DNA of 45,632 nt from Pokkaliibacter plantistimulans (GTDB lineage Bacteria; Pseudomonadota; Gammaproteobacteria; Pseudomonadales; Balneatricaceae): the NCBI RefSeq assembly GCF_003194385.1, contig NZ_LAPT01000010.1, forward strand, positions 1-45,632. Reading direction: 5' to 3'. Under the pieces are notes generated by a model. That model made no database searches. It was not told the origin of the DNA and saw only the letters and a program-made list of their open reading frames with translations. This document shows positions 15,066 to 23,959 of the stretch, piece after piece; position 1 is the first letter of the stretch, and every line of letters starts with the position of its first letter. Made by a program: the position numbers and the translations under genes.

Positions 15066-17492
15066 ATGTCCGAACAGGAAGCCATTTCCCCTGAAGTCAT
15101 CAGCGTAGAACAATCGGGGTCAAACCTGATCCTCCCTCATCAGGCACTACCTGATAAATTACACTTGCTGCCCGTCAATAATCGTCCTTTCTTTCCCGCT
15201 CAGATACACCCTTTAATGATCAGTGCGGAACGGTGGCAGGAAACGCTGGACCGCGTTATGCGAACACCTCACCAAATGGTGGGACTTTGCTATGTGGGTG
15301 ATCAGAACCCAGACACGCTGAGACCAGAAAACTTCTCTGCCATTGGATGCATCGTTCGCGTACATAAGGTGAATGAGCTGGAAGGACAGATCCAGTTTAT
15401 TGCACAAGGTATCAAACGATTCCGCATTCGAGGCTGGCTAAGCAGAAAAGCTCCCTATCTGGTCGAAGTCGAGTACCCGGATCCCAAGGAAGAAGACGCA
15501 GACGAGCTGAAAGCGTATGGCCTTGCCGTCATTCAAGCGATCAAGGAACTACTTCCCCACAACCCTTTGTATAGCGAAGAGTTGAAGCAATACCTGAACC
15601 ACTTCAGCCCGAATGAACCCTCTCCTCTTTGTGACTTCGCTGCTGCCATCACCACATCAAAGGGCAATGAGCTACAGGAAATTCTGGATACGGTTCCACT
15701 AGTACGACGGATGGAGAAGGTACTGGTCCTCCTGCGCAAAGAACTGGAGATGGTGCGCTTACAGAGCTCTATTAGAGAAGAAGTAAACAGCAAGATCCAG
15801 GATCGACAACGGGAGTTCTTCCTCAAAGAACAACTGAAAGTCATTCAGCGCGAATTGGGACTGGAAAAGGATGACCGCAGCAATGATCTGGAAATGTTCC
15901 GCGCCCGACTGGAAAAGCTAACTCTTTCAGAGCCCGTCAGTCAGCGTATTGAAAGTGAGCTGCAGAAGTTATCGGTACTGGAAACGGGATCGCCAGAGTA
16001 CGGCGTTACCCGCAACTACCTGGATTGGATAACATCAGTGCCCTGGGGCGTGCATGGCAAAGATAAGCTTGATCTTAAACGTGCCCGGAAAGTGCTGGAC
16101 AAACATCACGATGGTCTTGCCGATGTAAAAGAGCGCATTCTCGAGTTTTTAGCACTGGGCGCGTGGAAAGGTGAAGTCAGTGGTTCAATTGTATTGCTGG
16201 TTGGCCCTCCGGGGGTGGGCAAGACATCAATCGGCAAAGCGATTGCGGAATCACTTGATCGCCCCTTCTATCGTCTCAGCCTTGGTGGCATGCGGGATGA
16301 AGCCGAAATAAAAGGCCATCGCCGGACCTATATTGGTGCGATGCCGGGCAAACTGGTTCAGGCGCTAAAAGAAGTGGGTAAAGCCAACCCGGTTATCATG
16401 CTGGATGAAATCGACAAGCTCGGCGCGTCATATCAGGGAGATCCTGCATCCGCCCTGCTGGAAGTGCTGGACCCTGAACAGAATAGCGAGTTTCTGGACC
16501 ACTACCTGGATGTGCGGCTGGATCTGTCCAAAGTGCTGTTTATCTGCACTGCCAATCAGCTCGATAGCATTCCTGGTCCATTGCTCGACCGCATGGAGGT
16601 CATTCGACTGGCAGGTTATTTAGCGGAAGAAAAAGTAGCCATCGCCAAACGTCACTTGTGGCCCAAATTATTGGAGCGTGCCGCTGTCGACAAAAAGAAA
16701 GTCAGCATCAAAGACGGCGCACTTCGTGAACTGGTGCAGCATTACGCTCGTGAAGCGGGCGTGCGGCAACTGGAAAAATTACTACAGAAAATATTGCGCA
16801 AAGCAGTACGAAAACTGGTCGAAGATCCAGCGCTGAAAGATGTCAGCATCTCCAGCAAAAATTTGGTGGACTATGTAGGCACCCCTTACTTCCGGCCTGA
16901 AGAAGTGATGTACGGCACCGGCATAGTCACTGGTCTGGCCTGGACGGCGATGGGCGGAGCGACATTGCCCGTTGAAGCCAATCAGATCCACCAGATCAAT
17001 AGAGGCTTTAAACTGACAGGCAAGTTAGGCGATGTGATGAAGGAATCTGCCGAGATTGCCTATAGCTATGTGAGCAGCCATATCTCGGACTATGCCGGAA
17101 GCCCTGAACCCTTTGAGAAAGGCTTTATCCATCTCCATGTGCCGGAAGGAGCCACTCCTAAAGATGGTCCAAGTGCTGGAGTGACTATGGCTACCGCTCT
17201 GATATCACTGGCGTTGAACCAGCCCCCTAAAAAAGGCATTGCCATGACAGGAGAGCTGACGCTCACCGGCAAAGTCCTTCCTGTGGGCGGTATTCGGGAA
17301 AAAGTGATTGCTGCCAAACGCAGTGGGATTTTTGAACTGGTCCTCCCTGATGCCAATCAGCGAGACTTCAATGAGCTACCCGATCACGTCAAGGAAGGTA
17401 TCACAGCTCATTTCGCGAAATACTACAGTGATGTGTTCAAAGTCGCCTTTGAAGCAACAGCCCTCTCTGGCAAGGTGAGCCGCAAAGGGTAA
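15066..17492 (+). CDS. Lon-family ATP-dependent protease (AsrA/second-Lon type)
   Basis: An 808-residue LonA-type protease. The order is N-terminal substrate domain (33-230), coiled coil (230-270), AAA+ module and serine-lysine protease. Walker A is GPPGVGKT (380-387), Walker B VIMLDEID (443-450), catalytic Ser703 (PKDGPSAGV) and Lys746 (GGIREKV). Sequence such as LPVNNRPFFPAQIHPLMI and the 808 length fit the second Lon paralogue of pseudomonads (AsrA, linked to aminoglycoside stress) better than housekeeping Lon. The usual clpX-lon-hupB context is absent. It starts at the second of two close ATGs (15062 is out of frame). It ends at a strong hairpin. The paralogue call is inference. Confidence 0.88.
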   Translation: MSEQEAISPEVISVEQSGSNLILPHQALPDKLHLLPVNNRPFFPAQIHPLMISAERWQETLDRVMRTPHQMVGLCYVGDQNPDTLRPENFSAIGCIVRVHKVNELEGQIQFIAQGIKRFRIRGWLSRKAPYLVEVEYPDPKEEDADELKAYGLAVIQAIKELLPHNPLYSEELKQYLNHFSPNEPSPLCDFAAAITTSKGNELQEILDTVPLVRRMEKVLVLLRKELEMVRLQSSIREEVNSKIQDRQREFFLKEQLKVIQRELGLEKDDRSNDLEMFRARLEKLTLSEPVSQRIESELQKLSVLETGSPEYGVTRNYLDWITSVPWGVHGKDKLDLKRARKVLDKHHDGLADVKERILEFLALGAWKGEVSGSIVLLVGPPGVGKTSIGKAIAESLDRPFYRLSLGGMRDEAEIKGHRRTYIGAMPGKLVQALKEVGKANPVIMLDEIDKLGASYQGDPASALLEVLDPEQNSEFLDHYLDVRLDLSKVLFICTANQLDSIPGPLLDRMEVIRLAGYLAEEKVAIAKRHLWPKLLERAAVDKKKVSIKDGALRELVQHYAREAGVRQLEKLLQKILRKAVRKLVEDPALKDVSISSKNLVDYVGTPYFRPEEVMYGTGIVTGLAWTAMGGATLPVEANQIHQINRGFKLTGKLGDVMKESAEIAYSYVSSHISDYAGSPEPFEKGFIHLHVPEGATPKDGPSAGVTMATALISLALNQPPKKGIAMTGELTLTGKVLPVGGIREKVIAAKRSGIFELVLPDANQRDFNELPDHVKEGITAHFAKYYSDVFKVAFEATALSGKVSRKG

Positions 17493-17501
17493 TACCTGTA
17501 C

Positions 17502-17548
17502 TAGTGCTCCTGATCGGTATGGCAGGAGCACTAATCTTCCTTCTTTCG
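17502..17548 (+). terminator. Terminator after the Lon-like gene
   Basis: TAGTGCTCCTG (17502-17512) and CAGGAGCACTA (17523-17533) form an 11-bp perfect stem with a 10-nt loop, followed by the T/C-rich ATCTTCCTTCTTTC. Confidence 0.75.
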
Positions 17549-17643
17549 AGTTTGCTCAACCAGAATAACGCAGAGTCCTTTCCGGTTTTCTCCTCATACT
17601 ATTTTTCATACAGTAGCTGCATTCTTTTGACAGGAATTCATGC

Positions 17644-18699
17644 ATGAAGCAGCGCCCAACAACTGCCCCCCGCAACCGCATACTCAAGCAGGCACTGCTT
17701 TGTGGCATAGGGCTTGGGCTGAGCATCTCTTCCTTTTACGCACCACAAGCTCAGGCACGCGAGTACCGCTACACGGATAGCCACCTCCATTACGTCGACT
17801 TCCTGCAGTACTCCCAGGGTATGCAGGCACTGTTACGACAAATGGATAAAAGCAATGTGGACTATGCCCAGATTATGGGTCTTGGCGTAGTAAAAAAATG
17901 GCAAGAGGACGAGCCGCAAAAGCCTCAATACCTGATGGCTGACGATGCACGAGTCTACTGGTACAGCGCGACAGATGAGTTAGTCGCCCGAGCAGTAGAA
18001 CAGTTGCCTGCCCGTCAACGTGCCCGGTTCTTTCCTTTCATTACTGGCTTCAACCCTACCGATATGAACGCGGTTGATCACATTGAACGCATGCTCACCT
18101 GGCACCCCGGGTTGTTTAAAGGAATAGGAGAAGTACTGCTACGTCACGATGATTTAACGGCACTCACGTATGGTGAAACGCCTCGCGCCAACAACAAAGC
18201 CATGGACCGCGTCTACTCTCTGGCAGCCAAGCACCATCTGCCCGTGTTGATCCACAGCAATATCACCTCTGTCTATCACCCTGATCCGATCTATAGAAAG
18301 GAATTGGAGGAGGCAGTATCAAGGCATCCTGACACCACCTTTATCTGGGCACATGCAGGCACCAGTGAAGCCATCAATCGCGAGCAATATCTGAAGTTCC
18401 TGCCTTCTTTGGTCAGTGAATTACTGCAGCGCTACGATAACCTCTATATCGATCTGTCCTGGAGCGTTCTGCACCCTTACATTCTGGATGATAAAAACAA
18501 GCCACGAGGTGAATGGCTGAGCCTGATCCGCAAATATCCACAGCGCTTTACCATCGGCTCGGATTTGATTGGCTACTTCGACGCGCTAGGCTCAACACTT
18601 GAGGACTACAATCCCCTGCTGGATGCCTTGCCTACAGAGGTTGCTAATGACTTAGCGCGCGACAATTTTCTGCGTCTGATGGGGGTATCACCACGCTGA
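17644..18699 (+). CDS. Secreted amidohydrolase-family protein
   Basis: A 351-residue protein of the amidohydrolase-2 type (metal-dependent TIM barrel). A 38-residue signal peptide is clear (basic start, ALLCGIGLGLSISS, likely cleavage after AQA), so the enzyme is periplasmic, unusual for this fold. Likely metal or catalytic residues are DSHLH (45-49), the His in VLIHSNI, the His in WAHAGTS and the Asp in IGSDLIG. The substrate is unknown. Relatives include decarboxylases and lactonases. AGGA lies 8 nt before ATG 17644. It is monocistronic and convergent with folM, with only 23 bp between stop codons. Confidence 0.75.
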   Translation: MKQRPTTAPRNRILKQALLCGIGLGLSISSFYAPQAQAREYRYTDSHLHYVDFLQYSQGMQALLRQMDKSNVDYAQIMGLGVVKKWQEDEPQKPQYLMADDARVYWYSATDELVARAVEQLPARQRARFFPFITGFNPTDMNAVDHIERMLTWHPGLFKGIGEVLLRHDDLTALTYGETPRANNKAMDRVYSLAAKHHLPVLIHSNITSVYHPDPIYRKELEEAVSRHPDTTFIWAHAGTSEAINREQYLKFLPSLVSELLQRYDNLYIDLSWSVLHPYILDDKNKPRGEWLSLIRKYPQRFTIGSDLIGYFDALGSTLEDYNPLLDALPTEVANDLARDNFLRLMGVSPR

Positions 18700-18722
18700 A
18701 CATCAGCATGTAGAGAGGCAGG

Positions 18723-19433
18723 CTATTTGAGATGCCTGCCGCCGTGCAGGGGTAAGCTGGCACCCGTGACATAAGGGCTGTTGAACAGATAAAGAATGGT
18801 ATCCAGTACCACCTGTTCACCAGGCACAATCTCCAGCAATGACTTCTTTACAGCCTGCAAGCGATACGCCTCGTCATCATCCTCATTGAAGCAGATCAAG
18901 GCAGGGGCGATGGCATTGACCTTGATGGCGGGCGCAAACAGTCTGGCAAACGAGAGTGTCTGGTTTTCCAGCCCCGCCTTGGTTGCAGCATAGGCAGCGT
19001 GCTTATCACTGCCTCTGTTTACCACCCAGTCCGTCATATGAATAATGTCTCGTGCGCCGTCATGAGACATAAGAAGTGGCTGGCAAGCACGATTTATCAG
19101 ATAAGGCGCCAACATATGGAGATTGAACATCTGCTGGAAATGCTCCGCAGCGAGTTCATCTACCTGATGGTCGGGATACCACATCGAGGCATTATGGATG
19201 ACTGCACGAAGCACAGTCACTTCAGCGGTTAATCGAAGTACAAAATCTTCGATACCCGACAGACTGGAAAAGTCAGCGGGAATCAGTCTGACCCCCGCCT
19301 CTTGCAACACATCCAGCTCCGGGCGGGGCGTACGGTAGCTGACTACTACCTGATAACCCATGGCCTGCAAACCAAGCGCGGTAAAGAAACCGATACGCTG
19401 GCCGCCTCCTGTAATCAGGACAGTGCCACTCAT
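18723..19433 (-). CDS. folM: Dihydromonapterin reductase FolM (SDR)
   Basis: A 236-residue short-chain dehydrogenase of the pteridine-reductase type. It reduces dihydromonapterin to tetrahydromonapterin with NADPH. The glycine motif TGGGQRIG (8-15) with arginine is typical of pteridine reductases, followed by VSYRT, NAS (81-83), the catalytic Tyr148 and Lys152 (YAATKAG), GSDKHAAYA and the end GGRHLK, all matching E. coli FolM. ATG 19433 follows the upstream gene's stop by one base (TGATATG), so the two are coupled. With folE and folX at 22853-23880 it completes the GTP-to-tetrahydromonapterin route. In Pseudomonas that pterin serves phenylalanine hydroxylase. Confidence 0.9.
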   Translation of the reverse strand: MSGTVLITGGGQRIGFFTALGLQAMGYQVVVSYRTPRPELDVLQEAGVRLIPADFSSLSGIEDFVLRLTAEVTVLRAVIHNASMWYPDHQVDELAAEHFQQMFNLHMLAPYLINRACQPLLMSHDGARDIIHMTDWVVNRGSDKHAAYAATKAGLENQTLSFARLFAPAIKVNAIAPALICFNEDDDEAYRLQAVKKSLLEIVPGEQVVLDTILYLFNSPYVTGASLPLHGGRHLK

Positions 19434-19434
19434 A

Positions 19435-20445
19435 TCAGGCACCGCAGGCGGCAATCACGCTCGCAGCGCAGCTCATACCGCTAACCCATGCGCCTTCCAT
19501 CCCCTCGCCTGCAAGCCAGTCACCGCACACGGCGAGTTTACGCTGATAGTCGAAATAGGACGGGGCATCTCCTACTGGCGTGTGCTGGGCATAAAGCCAA
19601 CGATGGGCCATGAGCGGCTTAACATCTTTCTCGGGAATATCCATGAAGCGCGCAAAGGCCACGCCCATAGCGGAAATAACATCCTCCTTGCTGGCACTGA
19701 CCTCATCCACACTCCAGCGACGGTTGGCATAGAGGGTCCATATTTCACCCGGATGCTGACGCCCAGGCTTGGCACTATCACGAACCAGCCGGCCTAACAC
19801 GCGATGACCCTGAATATCCAGCCAGTCAAAAGGTTGTGTAGAAGGCGTCGCCAGTTCAACAGCCAATGCCCAACAGGGGCTGGGTTTTACCCGACGCGAG
19901 TATTCCTGCAAAGCAGGTGATGAGTGCAACAAAGGCTCAGCCTGAGGAGCAGGCAGAGCTACGACGATAAAATCGAAGTTACCATAAGAGGACTCTTCGC
20001 TGACCGGCGTCAGGTGATGACGGTGTGACTCGATATCAGTAATCCGCACTTTGTTATGCACCGTCAGCGGATGCAGCACTTCTTTGATCAGAGCATGCAT
20101 ATTCGGTGAGCCGACCCATTGCCGCTGGCCTCCGATCAAACGCACACCTTCGCCTGGCATCCACTGCGCCTGGCGAGGCTCCCACGCAGTCGCCACACCA
20201 GCGCTTTCCAGCTCGCGCAGCCAGCCAATAAAGTCCGAACCCTGTGCCGTAAAACCGGGAATACCAAGATCAACACCGCTGGCACCTTCATAGCGCTTGG
20301 CGCTCAGTCTGCCACCGACGCCACGACTCTTGTCGAACACTTCGACATGATGCCCGGCGTCGTGCAATTCTCTGGCAGCCACTGCGCCAGCCATTCCAGC
20401 ACCGATTACCGCTATACGCTTGGCACTAAATTCATTATTTTTCAT
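19435..20445 (-). CDS. Renalase-like FAD-dependent oxidoreductase
   Basis: A 336-residue NAD(P)/FAD-binding amine-oxidase-fold flavoprotein. The N-terminal dinucleotide motif is RIAVIGAGMAGAVAAREL, then FDKSRGVGGRLSAKR, and the FAD-closing motif is near the C-terminus (LAVCGDWLAGEGMEGAWVSG). This pattern fits bacterial renalases, which oxidise mis-reduced dihydro-NAD(P) isomers back to NAD(P)+. It is co-transcribed with folM (stop and start almost touch), hinting at repair of reduced cofactors near a pterin pathway. Related proteins occur near photolyase genes in pseudomonads, as far as I recall. The ribosome site is weak (GAAAG). Confidence 0.7.
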   Translation of the reverse strand: MKNNEFSAKRIAVIGAGMAGAVAARELHDAGHHVEVFDKSRGVGGRLSAKRYEGASGVDLGIPGFTAQGSDFIGWLRELESAGVATAWEPRQAQWMPGEGVRLIGGQRQWVGSPNMHALIKEVLHPLTVHNKVRITDIESHRHHLTPVSEESSYGNFDFIVVALPAPQAEPLLHSSPALQEYSRRVKPSPCWALAVELATPSTQPFDWLDIQGHRVLGRLVRDSAKPGRQHPGEIWTLYANRRWSVDEVSASKEDVISAMGVAFARFMDIPEKDVKPLMAHRWLYAQHTPVGDAPSYFDYQRKLAVCGDWLAGEGMEGAWVSGMSCAASVIAACGA

Positions 20446-20664
20446 CTTTCATTCATCAGTTAACACGCTCTTCGCTTGAGGGCGAAAATAGCTGAAATCC
20501 CGAAACTTGCCTAGGGGTGATCACGACTCTATTACGTCCCTTTGTACCGCCTCTGGCATCCATCAATATTCCGTTGAATACGGATGCAAACCTTTCTATT
20601 TAATACCCATCTTGATGACATCCCGATGGCAGCAACCATCTACCCCGCCATCAACAGCTCTTGG

Positions 20665-21561
20665 TCAGGGAAACAGATCCGAAAGCGCTCCTTGCAGCTG
20701 TGGATAGCGAAATGCATAGCCTGCCTCTGACAGGCGCCTGGGAATCACACACTGCCCTTCCGTCACCAGCTCTGCCGACTCTCCCATCAGCAGCCCGATG
20801 ACAACACCCGGCACGGGCAGCCAGCAAGGGCGATGCAATACGCTGGCCAGTTGCTTACTGAAGGTAAGATTGCTGACGGGATTGGGCGCAACCAGGTTAA
20901 ACACGCCAGAGAGAGTCGGATGGTTAAGCAGGAAGCACACCGCCTCAATCCAGTCCTGCCGATGAATCCAGGACATCATCTGATTACCCGAACCAATAGG
21001 GCCACCCGCCCCCAACCGAAATGGGGGAAGCATTTTGCTGAGCGCCCCCTGTTTGGCATCCAGCACAATACCCGTTCGCAACAGGCAGACCCGAGCCCCG
21101 CGATCCTGCGCGTGTAATGCTGCTTCCTCCCAGTCACGACATAACTGATGCGGAAACGACTCCACACCACTGGAGGACTCGTTAAGAATAACGTTGGCAG
21201 GCTGGCTGCCATAAAATCCGATAGCGGAACCACTGAGCAGTGTCGGAATGGCCCTTGGCGCCTCTGCCATCCATTTCACCAGCTGACGTGTAAGCCCGAT
21301 TCGACTCTCTCTTAGCTGTAGCTTCCGCTCTGCAGTCCAGCGCTTGCCGACGATAGGTTCCCCCGCTAGGTTAATCACCGCGTCCCAGGCAGTGGAATCA
21401 TGCGAAGGTAGCACCTCCACAGCAACCACCTGTGGCGGTAACTTCCGTCGCGCCCTCACAACGCTCCTCACCCAGGCAGTGACCTGATGACCATCAGCGA
21501 CCAGCCGGTGACAGAGCGCAGTCCCCAGAAATCCCGTCGCACCACTAATCAATATCTGCAT
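20665..21561 (-). CDS. TIGR01777-family NAD(P)-dependent epimerase (YfcH-like)
   Basis: A 298-residue extended-SDR protein. It starts MQILISGATGFLGTAL (Rossmann motif GATGFLG), then AVINLAGEPIVGKRWTAERK and SRIGLTRQLV, which define the TIGR01777/YfcH family. No reaction is established for it. ATG 21561 was preferred to ATG 21567 because GAGGG then has a 6-nt spacing. It is divergent from the DUF523-DUF1722 gene and shares the promoter region holding the paired GTAC boxes, so it may be controlled by the same regulator. Confidence 0.85.
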   Translation of the reverse strand: MQILISGATGFLGTALCHRLVADGHQVTAWVRSVVRARRKLPPQVVAVEVLPSHDSTAWDAVINLAGEPIVGKRWTAERKLQLRESRIGLTRQLVKWMAEAPRAIPTLLSGSAIGFYGSQPANVILNESSSGVESFPHQLCRDWEEAALHAQDRGARVCLLRTGIVLDAKQGALSKMLPPFRLGAGGPIGSGNQMMSWIHRQDWIEAVCFLLNHPTLSGVFNLVAPNPVSNLTFSKQLASVLHRPCWLPVPGVVIGLLMGESAELVTEGQCVIPRRLSEAGYAFRYPQLQGALSDLFP

Positions 21562-21691
21562 ATGCATCCCTCGCCAATTCTATGACGACTGCAACAATCA
21601 CACTTGCCTCAGCCCATCACACTCAACCGCAGCAATCCAATCGGCCAATCTCAACGTATTGCTTGTAAATATGTGCTGAAAACTTTAAAAA

Positions 21692-21717
21692 TTGTACAAA
21701 ATAAATTTTATGTACAA
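21692..21717 (+). promoter_or_regulatory. Paired GTAC-core boxes, probable LitR/MerR operator
   Basis: TTGTACAA (21692-21699), a 10-bp AT spacer and ATGTACAA (21710-21717). The outer bases make a 7-bp inverted repeat (TTGTACA...TGTACAA). TTGTAC could be a -35 and TACAAT (21713-21718) a -10, so bound protein would block RNA polymerase. The same two-octamer layout with identical 18-bp spacing recurs at 25026-25051 upstream of the MerR gene. Confidence 0.65.
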
Positions 21718-21784
21718 TACAGTAAAACTCAGCTATCGCCGAACGAATCCATCGCCTGCACCTCAAACATTCTGGAGCAGCAAT

Positions 21785-22786
21785 ATGACTCACGCCGACA
21801 TCACCACTCATCATTTAGCCGCGTCAAACATGGCAGGACCAGGTATTACTCTGGGCATAAGCGCCTGTCTGGTCGGCCATGAAGTCCGCTTTAACGGCGG
21901 ACACAAACAGTCCCACTACTGTTTAGATGTGCTTGCGAAGTATATGACGTTCAAGCCTTTCTGCCCGGAAGTTGGTATTGGCATGAGCGTTCCCCGGCAA
22001 CCGATCAGATTGATCGGAGATCCTCACACCCCTCGCGCCGTAGGCACCGTCGATCAGACTCAGGACGTTACCGATGCCCTGTATGAATACGGCGTTCGTA
22101 CTGCGCAGGTCTGTGCAGGCAAAATAAGTGGCTACCTGCTGATGAAGAACTCGCCCAGTTGCGGCCTGCATCGTGTCAAAGTCTATCAGGCTAATGGGCA
22201 CCCTCATCGCGAAGGCGGCCGGGGGCCTTTTGCTCAGGCCTTGCTGGACAACCTGCCTTACCTGCCTATCGAAGAAGAAGGACGCCTGAATGATGCGGTA
22301 TTACGTGACAATTTTGTCACTCGCGTCTACACCTATCATGAGTGGCAACAGCTGATGACAGAAGAACTGACGCCGGCGCGCTTGATTGGCTTCCATTCAC
22401 GCCACAAGTATCTGCTGATGGCCCATAGTCAACAAACGTATAAAACACTGGGGAAAATGCTGAGCAATCTCAAGTGTGCTGATCTGACCACTATTGCCAA
22501 TCAGTACTTTGCTACACTCATGGAGGCGCTGTCGCAACCCGCCAGCAGAAAAAACCATGCCAATGTACTGCTACATCTGGTGGGTTATCTCAAACGCAGC
22601 ACCAGCAGCCAGACTCGTTACGACATCGTCGAACGTATACATCAATTCCGCCAGGGCCTTCTGCCACTGGTAGTACCGATAACCCTGATCAAGCATCACA
22701 TTGATCAGCAAACGCAGCCTTATCTGGCCCACCAGAGCTACCTGCAGCCACACCCAGAAAGCCTGGGCCTGCGTAATTCAATCTGA
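21785..22786 (+). CDS. rudS: DUF523-DUF1722 fusion, RudS-type tRNA 4-thiouridine desulfidase
   Basis: A 333-residue protein. The N-terminal DUF523 (TudS) domain has three cysteines likely to hold a [4Fe-4S] cluster: Cys28 (GISACLVGHEVRFNGGH), Cys60 (FCPEVGIGM) and Cys126 (KNSPSCG). DUF1722 follows from about 190 (ARLIGFHSRHKYLLMAH). From memory, this fusion in Pseudomonas putida was named RudS and removes sulfur from 4-thiouridine in tRNA; single-domain TudS acts on thiouracil. s4U is the near-UV target in tRNA, which fits the photolyase neighbourhood. ATG 21785 has GGAG 7-8 nt upstream; the frame opens at 21692, but that part is the promoter. Older annotation would be YbgA-like. Confidence 0.8.
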   Translation: MTHADITTHHLAASNMAGPGITLGISACLVGHEVRFNGGHKQSHYCLDVLAKYMTFKPFCPEVGIGMSVPRQPIRLIGDPHTPRAVGTVDQTQDVTDALYEYGVRTAQVCAGKISGYLLMKNSPSCGLHRVKVYQANGHPHREGGRGPFAQALLDNLPYLPIEEEGRLNDAVLRDNFVTRVYTYHEWQQLMTEELTPARLIGFHSRHKYLLMAHSQQTYKTLGKMLSNLKCADLTTIANQYFATLMEALSQPASRKNHANVLLHLVGYLKRSTSSQTRYDIVERIHQFRQGLLPLVVPITLIKHHIDQQTQPYLAHQSYLQPHPESLGLRNSI

Positions 22787-22796
22787 CGCCATAGCT

Positions 22797-22821
22797 GTAC
22801 GCAGACACCGTAGTACGCAGA
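22797..22821 (+). repeat. Direct repeat GTACGCAGA upstream of folE
   Basis: GTACGCAGA occurs at 22797-22805 and 22813-22821, a 16-bp period, 31 bp before the folE start. Each copy has a GTAC core like the boxes at 21692 and 25026, but the spacing and flanks differ. It could be a binding site or coincidence. Confidence 0.35.
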
Positions 22822-22852
22822 TGGCAGCCTTTGACTGAGTGAGAACACAGAC

Positions 22853-23410
22853 ATGGATACAGAGTTAGCACTGCATTACCGGGCAATACTGGAACAACTA
22901 GGTGAGGACCCCGGCAGAGAGGGTTTACGTGATACTCCCAAGCGTGCCGCCAAAGCCATGGAGTTCCTTACCCGTGGTTACCAGACTGAACTGGACACCA
23001 TCATCAACGGTGCAATTTTTTCCTCAGACAATGATGAAATGGTCATAGTGCGAGACATTGAACTCTACTCCCTGTGCGAGCATCACCTGCTGCCTTTCAT
23101 TGGCAAAGCCCATGTCGCCTACATCCCTCAGGGTAAGGTATTGGGCCTGTCCAAGATTGCACGCATTGTCGATATGTTTGCCCGCCGCCTGCAGATTCAG
23201 GAAAACCTCACCAAGCAAATTGCTGACTGCATACAAACTGTGACTCAGGCTGCGGGGGTTGCCGTCAGCATTGAAGCCAAACACCTGTGCATGATGATGC
23301 GCGGGGTGGAGAAACAAAACTCAGTGATGAATACCTCAGTGATGCTTGGCAGCTTTCGGACCAATCAAGCATCACGCAACGAATTTTTGCAGCTGATCAG
23401 AGGCAACTGA
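22853..23410 (+). CDS. folE: GTP cyclohydrolase I
   Basis: A 185-residue FolE. It converts GTP to 7,8-dihydroneopterin triphosphate, the entry to folate and monapterin. Zinc ligands are visible as Cys75 and His78 in [10 protein letters not shown] and Cys146 in KHLCMMMRG; the family start [19 protein letters not shown] is intact. It lies 66 bp after the RudS-type gene on the same strand and 89 bp before folX, so a rudS-folE-folX transcript from the boxed promoter is likely. Confidence 0.95.
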   Translation: MDTELALHYRAILEQLGEDPGREGLRDTPKRAAKAMEFLTRGYQTELDTIINGAIFSSDNDEMVIVRDIELYSLCEHHLLPFIGKAHVAYIPQGKVLGLSKIARIVDMFARRLQIQENLTKQIADCIQTVTQAAGVAVSIEAKHLCMMMRGVEKQNSVMNTSVMLGSFRTNQASRNEFLQLIRGN

Positions 23411-23499
23411 GCTGATCAGCTCGGCAGCAGAGCACCTGATACCTCTCTCATCCGGTGCAGTATGGAGCAGGACCCCCCGCCATCCAGAAGGATAGAGTC

Positions 23500-23880
23500 A
23501 TGTCGAGCCAGTCATACCAGCTAGAACCCGCCACCATCAGAATCAAGAATTTGCGGCTGCGCACCTACATCGGCATCAAGGAAGAAGAAATCAACAACCG
23601 TCAGGACGTGGTTATCAATGTGCGCATTCGTTACGACGCTGAACGTGCAGCTTCAAGCGATGATATGGATAATGCTCTCAACTACCGCACCATCACTAAA
23701 GCGATCATTCACTATGTGGAAGAGCACCGCTTCCACCTGTTGGAAAAACTGTGCCAGGAGGTGCTGGATATCGCCCTGACGCATCGCGATGTTCTTGAGG
23801 CCTGGGTGGAAATTGATAAACCCCATGCCCTACGCTTCGCCGACTCGGTATCCATGGAGTTACATGGCAGACGATATTGA
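23500..23880 (+). CDS. folX: Dihydroneopterin triphosphate 2'-epimerase
   Basis: A 126-residue member of the dihydroneopterin aldolase/epimerase fold. It begins [20 protein letters not shown], has [20 protein letters not shown] and [11 protein letters not shown], and ends [15 protein letters not shown]. The [11 protein letters not shown] start and the FADSVS end fit FolX rather than FolB. It makes dihydromonapterin triphosphate for FolM. ATG 23500 has AAGGA 8 nt upstream; the frame from 23455 has no ribosome site. FolB activity cannot be excluded by sequence alone. Confidence 0.85.
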   Translation: MSSQSYQLEPATIRIKNLRLRTYIGIKEEEINNRQDVVINVRIRYDAERAASSDDMDNALNYRTITKAIIHYVEEHRFHLLEKLCQEVLDIALTHRDVLEAWVEIDKPHALRFADSVSMELHGRRY

Positions 23881-23909
23881 GTTAGCGCTTCACTGATATA
23901 CAGCGATCA

Positions 23910-23934
23910 GCGAGCCACCGTTACAGTGGCTCGC
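23910..23934. terminator. Hairpin between convergent folX and hemH
   Basis: GCGAGCCAC-CGTTACA-GTGGCTCGC is a perfect 9-bp stem, 29 bp after folX and 25 bp after the hemH stop. Neither side has a T tract, so it may act as an insulating hairpin rather than a classical terminator. Confidence 0.5.
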
Positions 23935-23959
23935 AACCACGTCTTCTAGTGCTAGTGCG

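Noticed and set aside
20542-20549. Single GTAC box (TTGTACCG) upstream of the renalase-like gene
   Set aside because: No partner octamer lies 18 bp away on either side, so it does not match the paired-box pattern.
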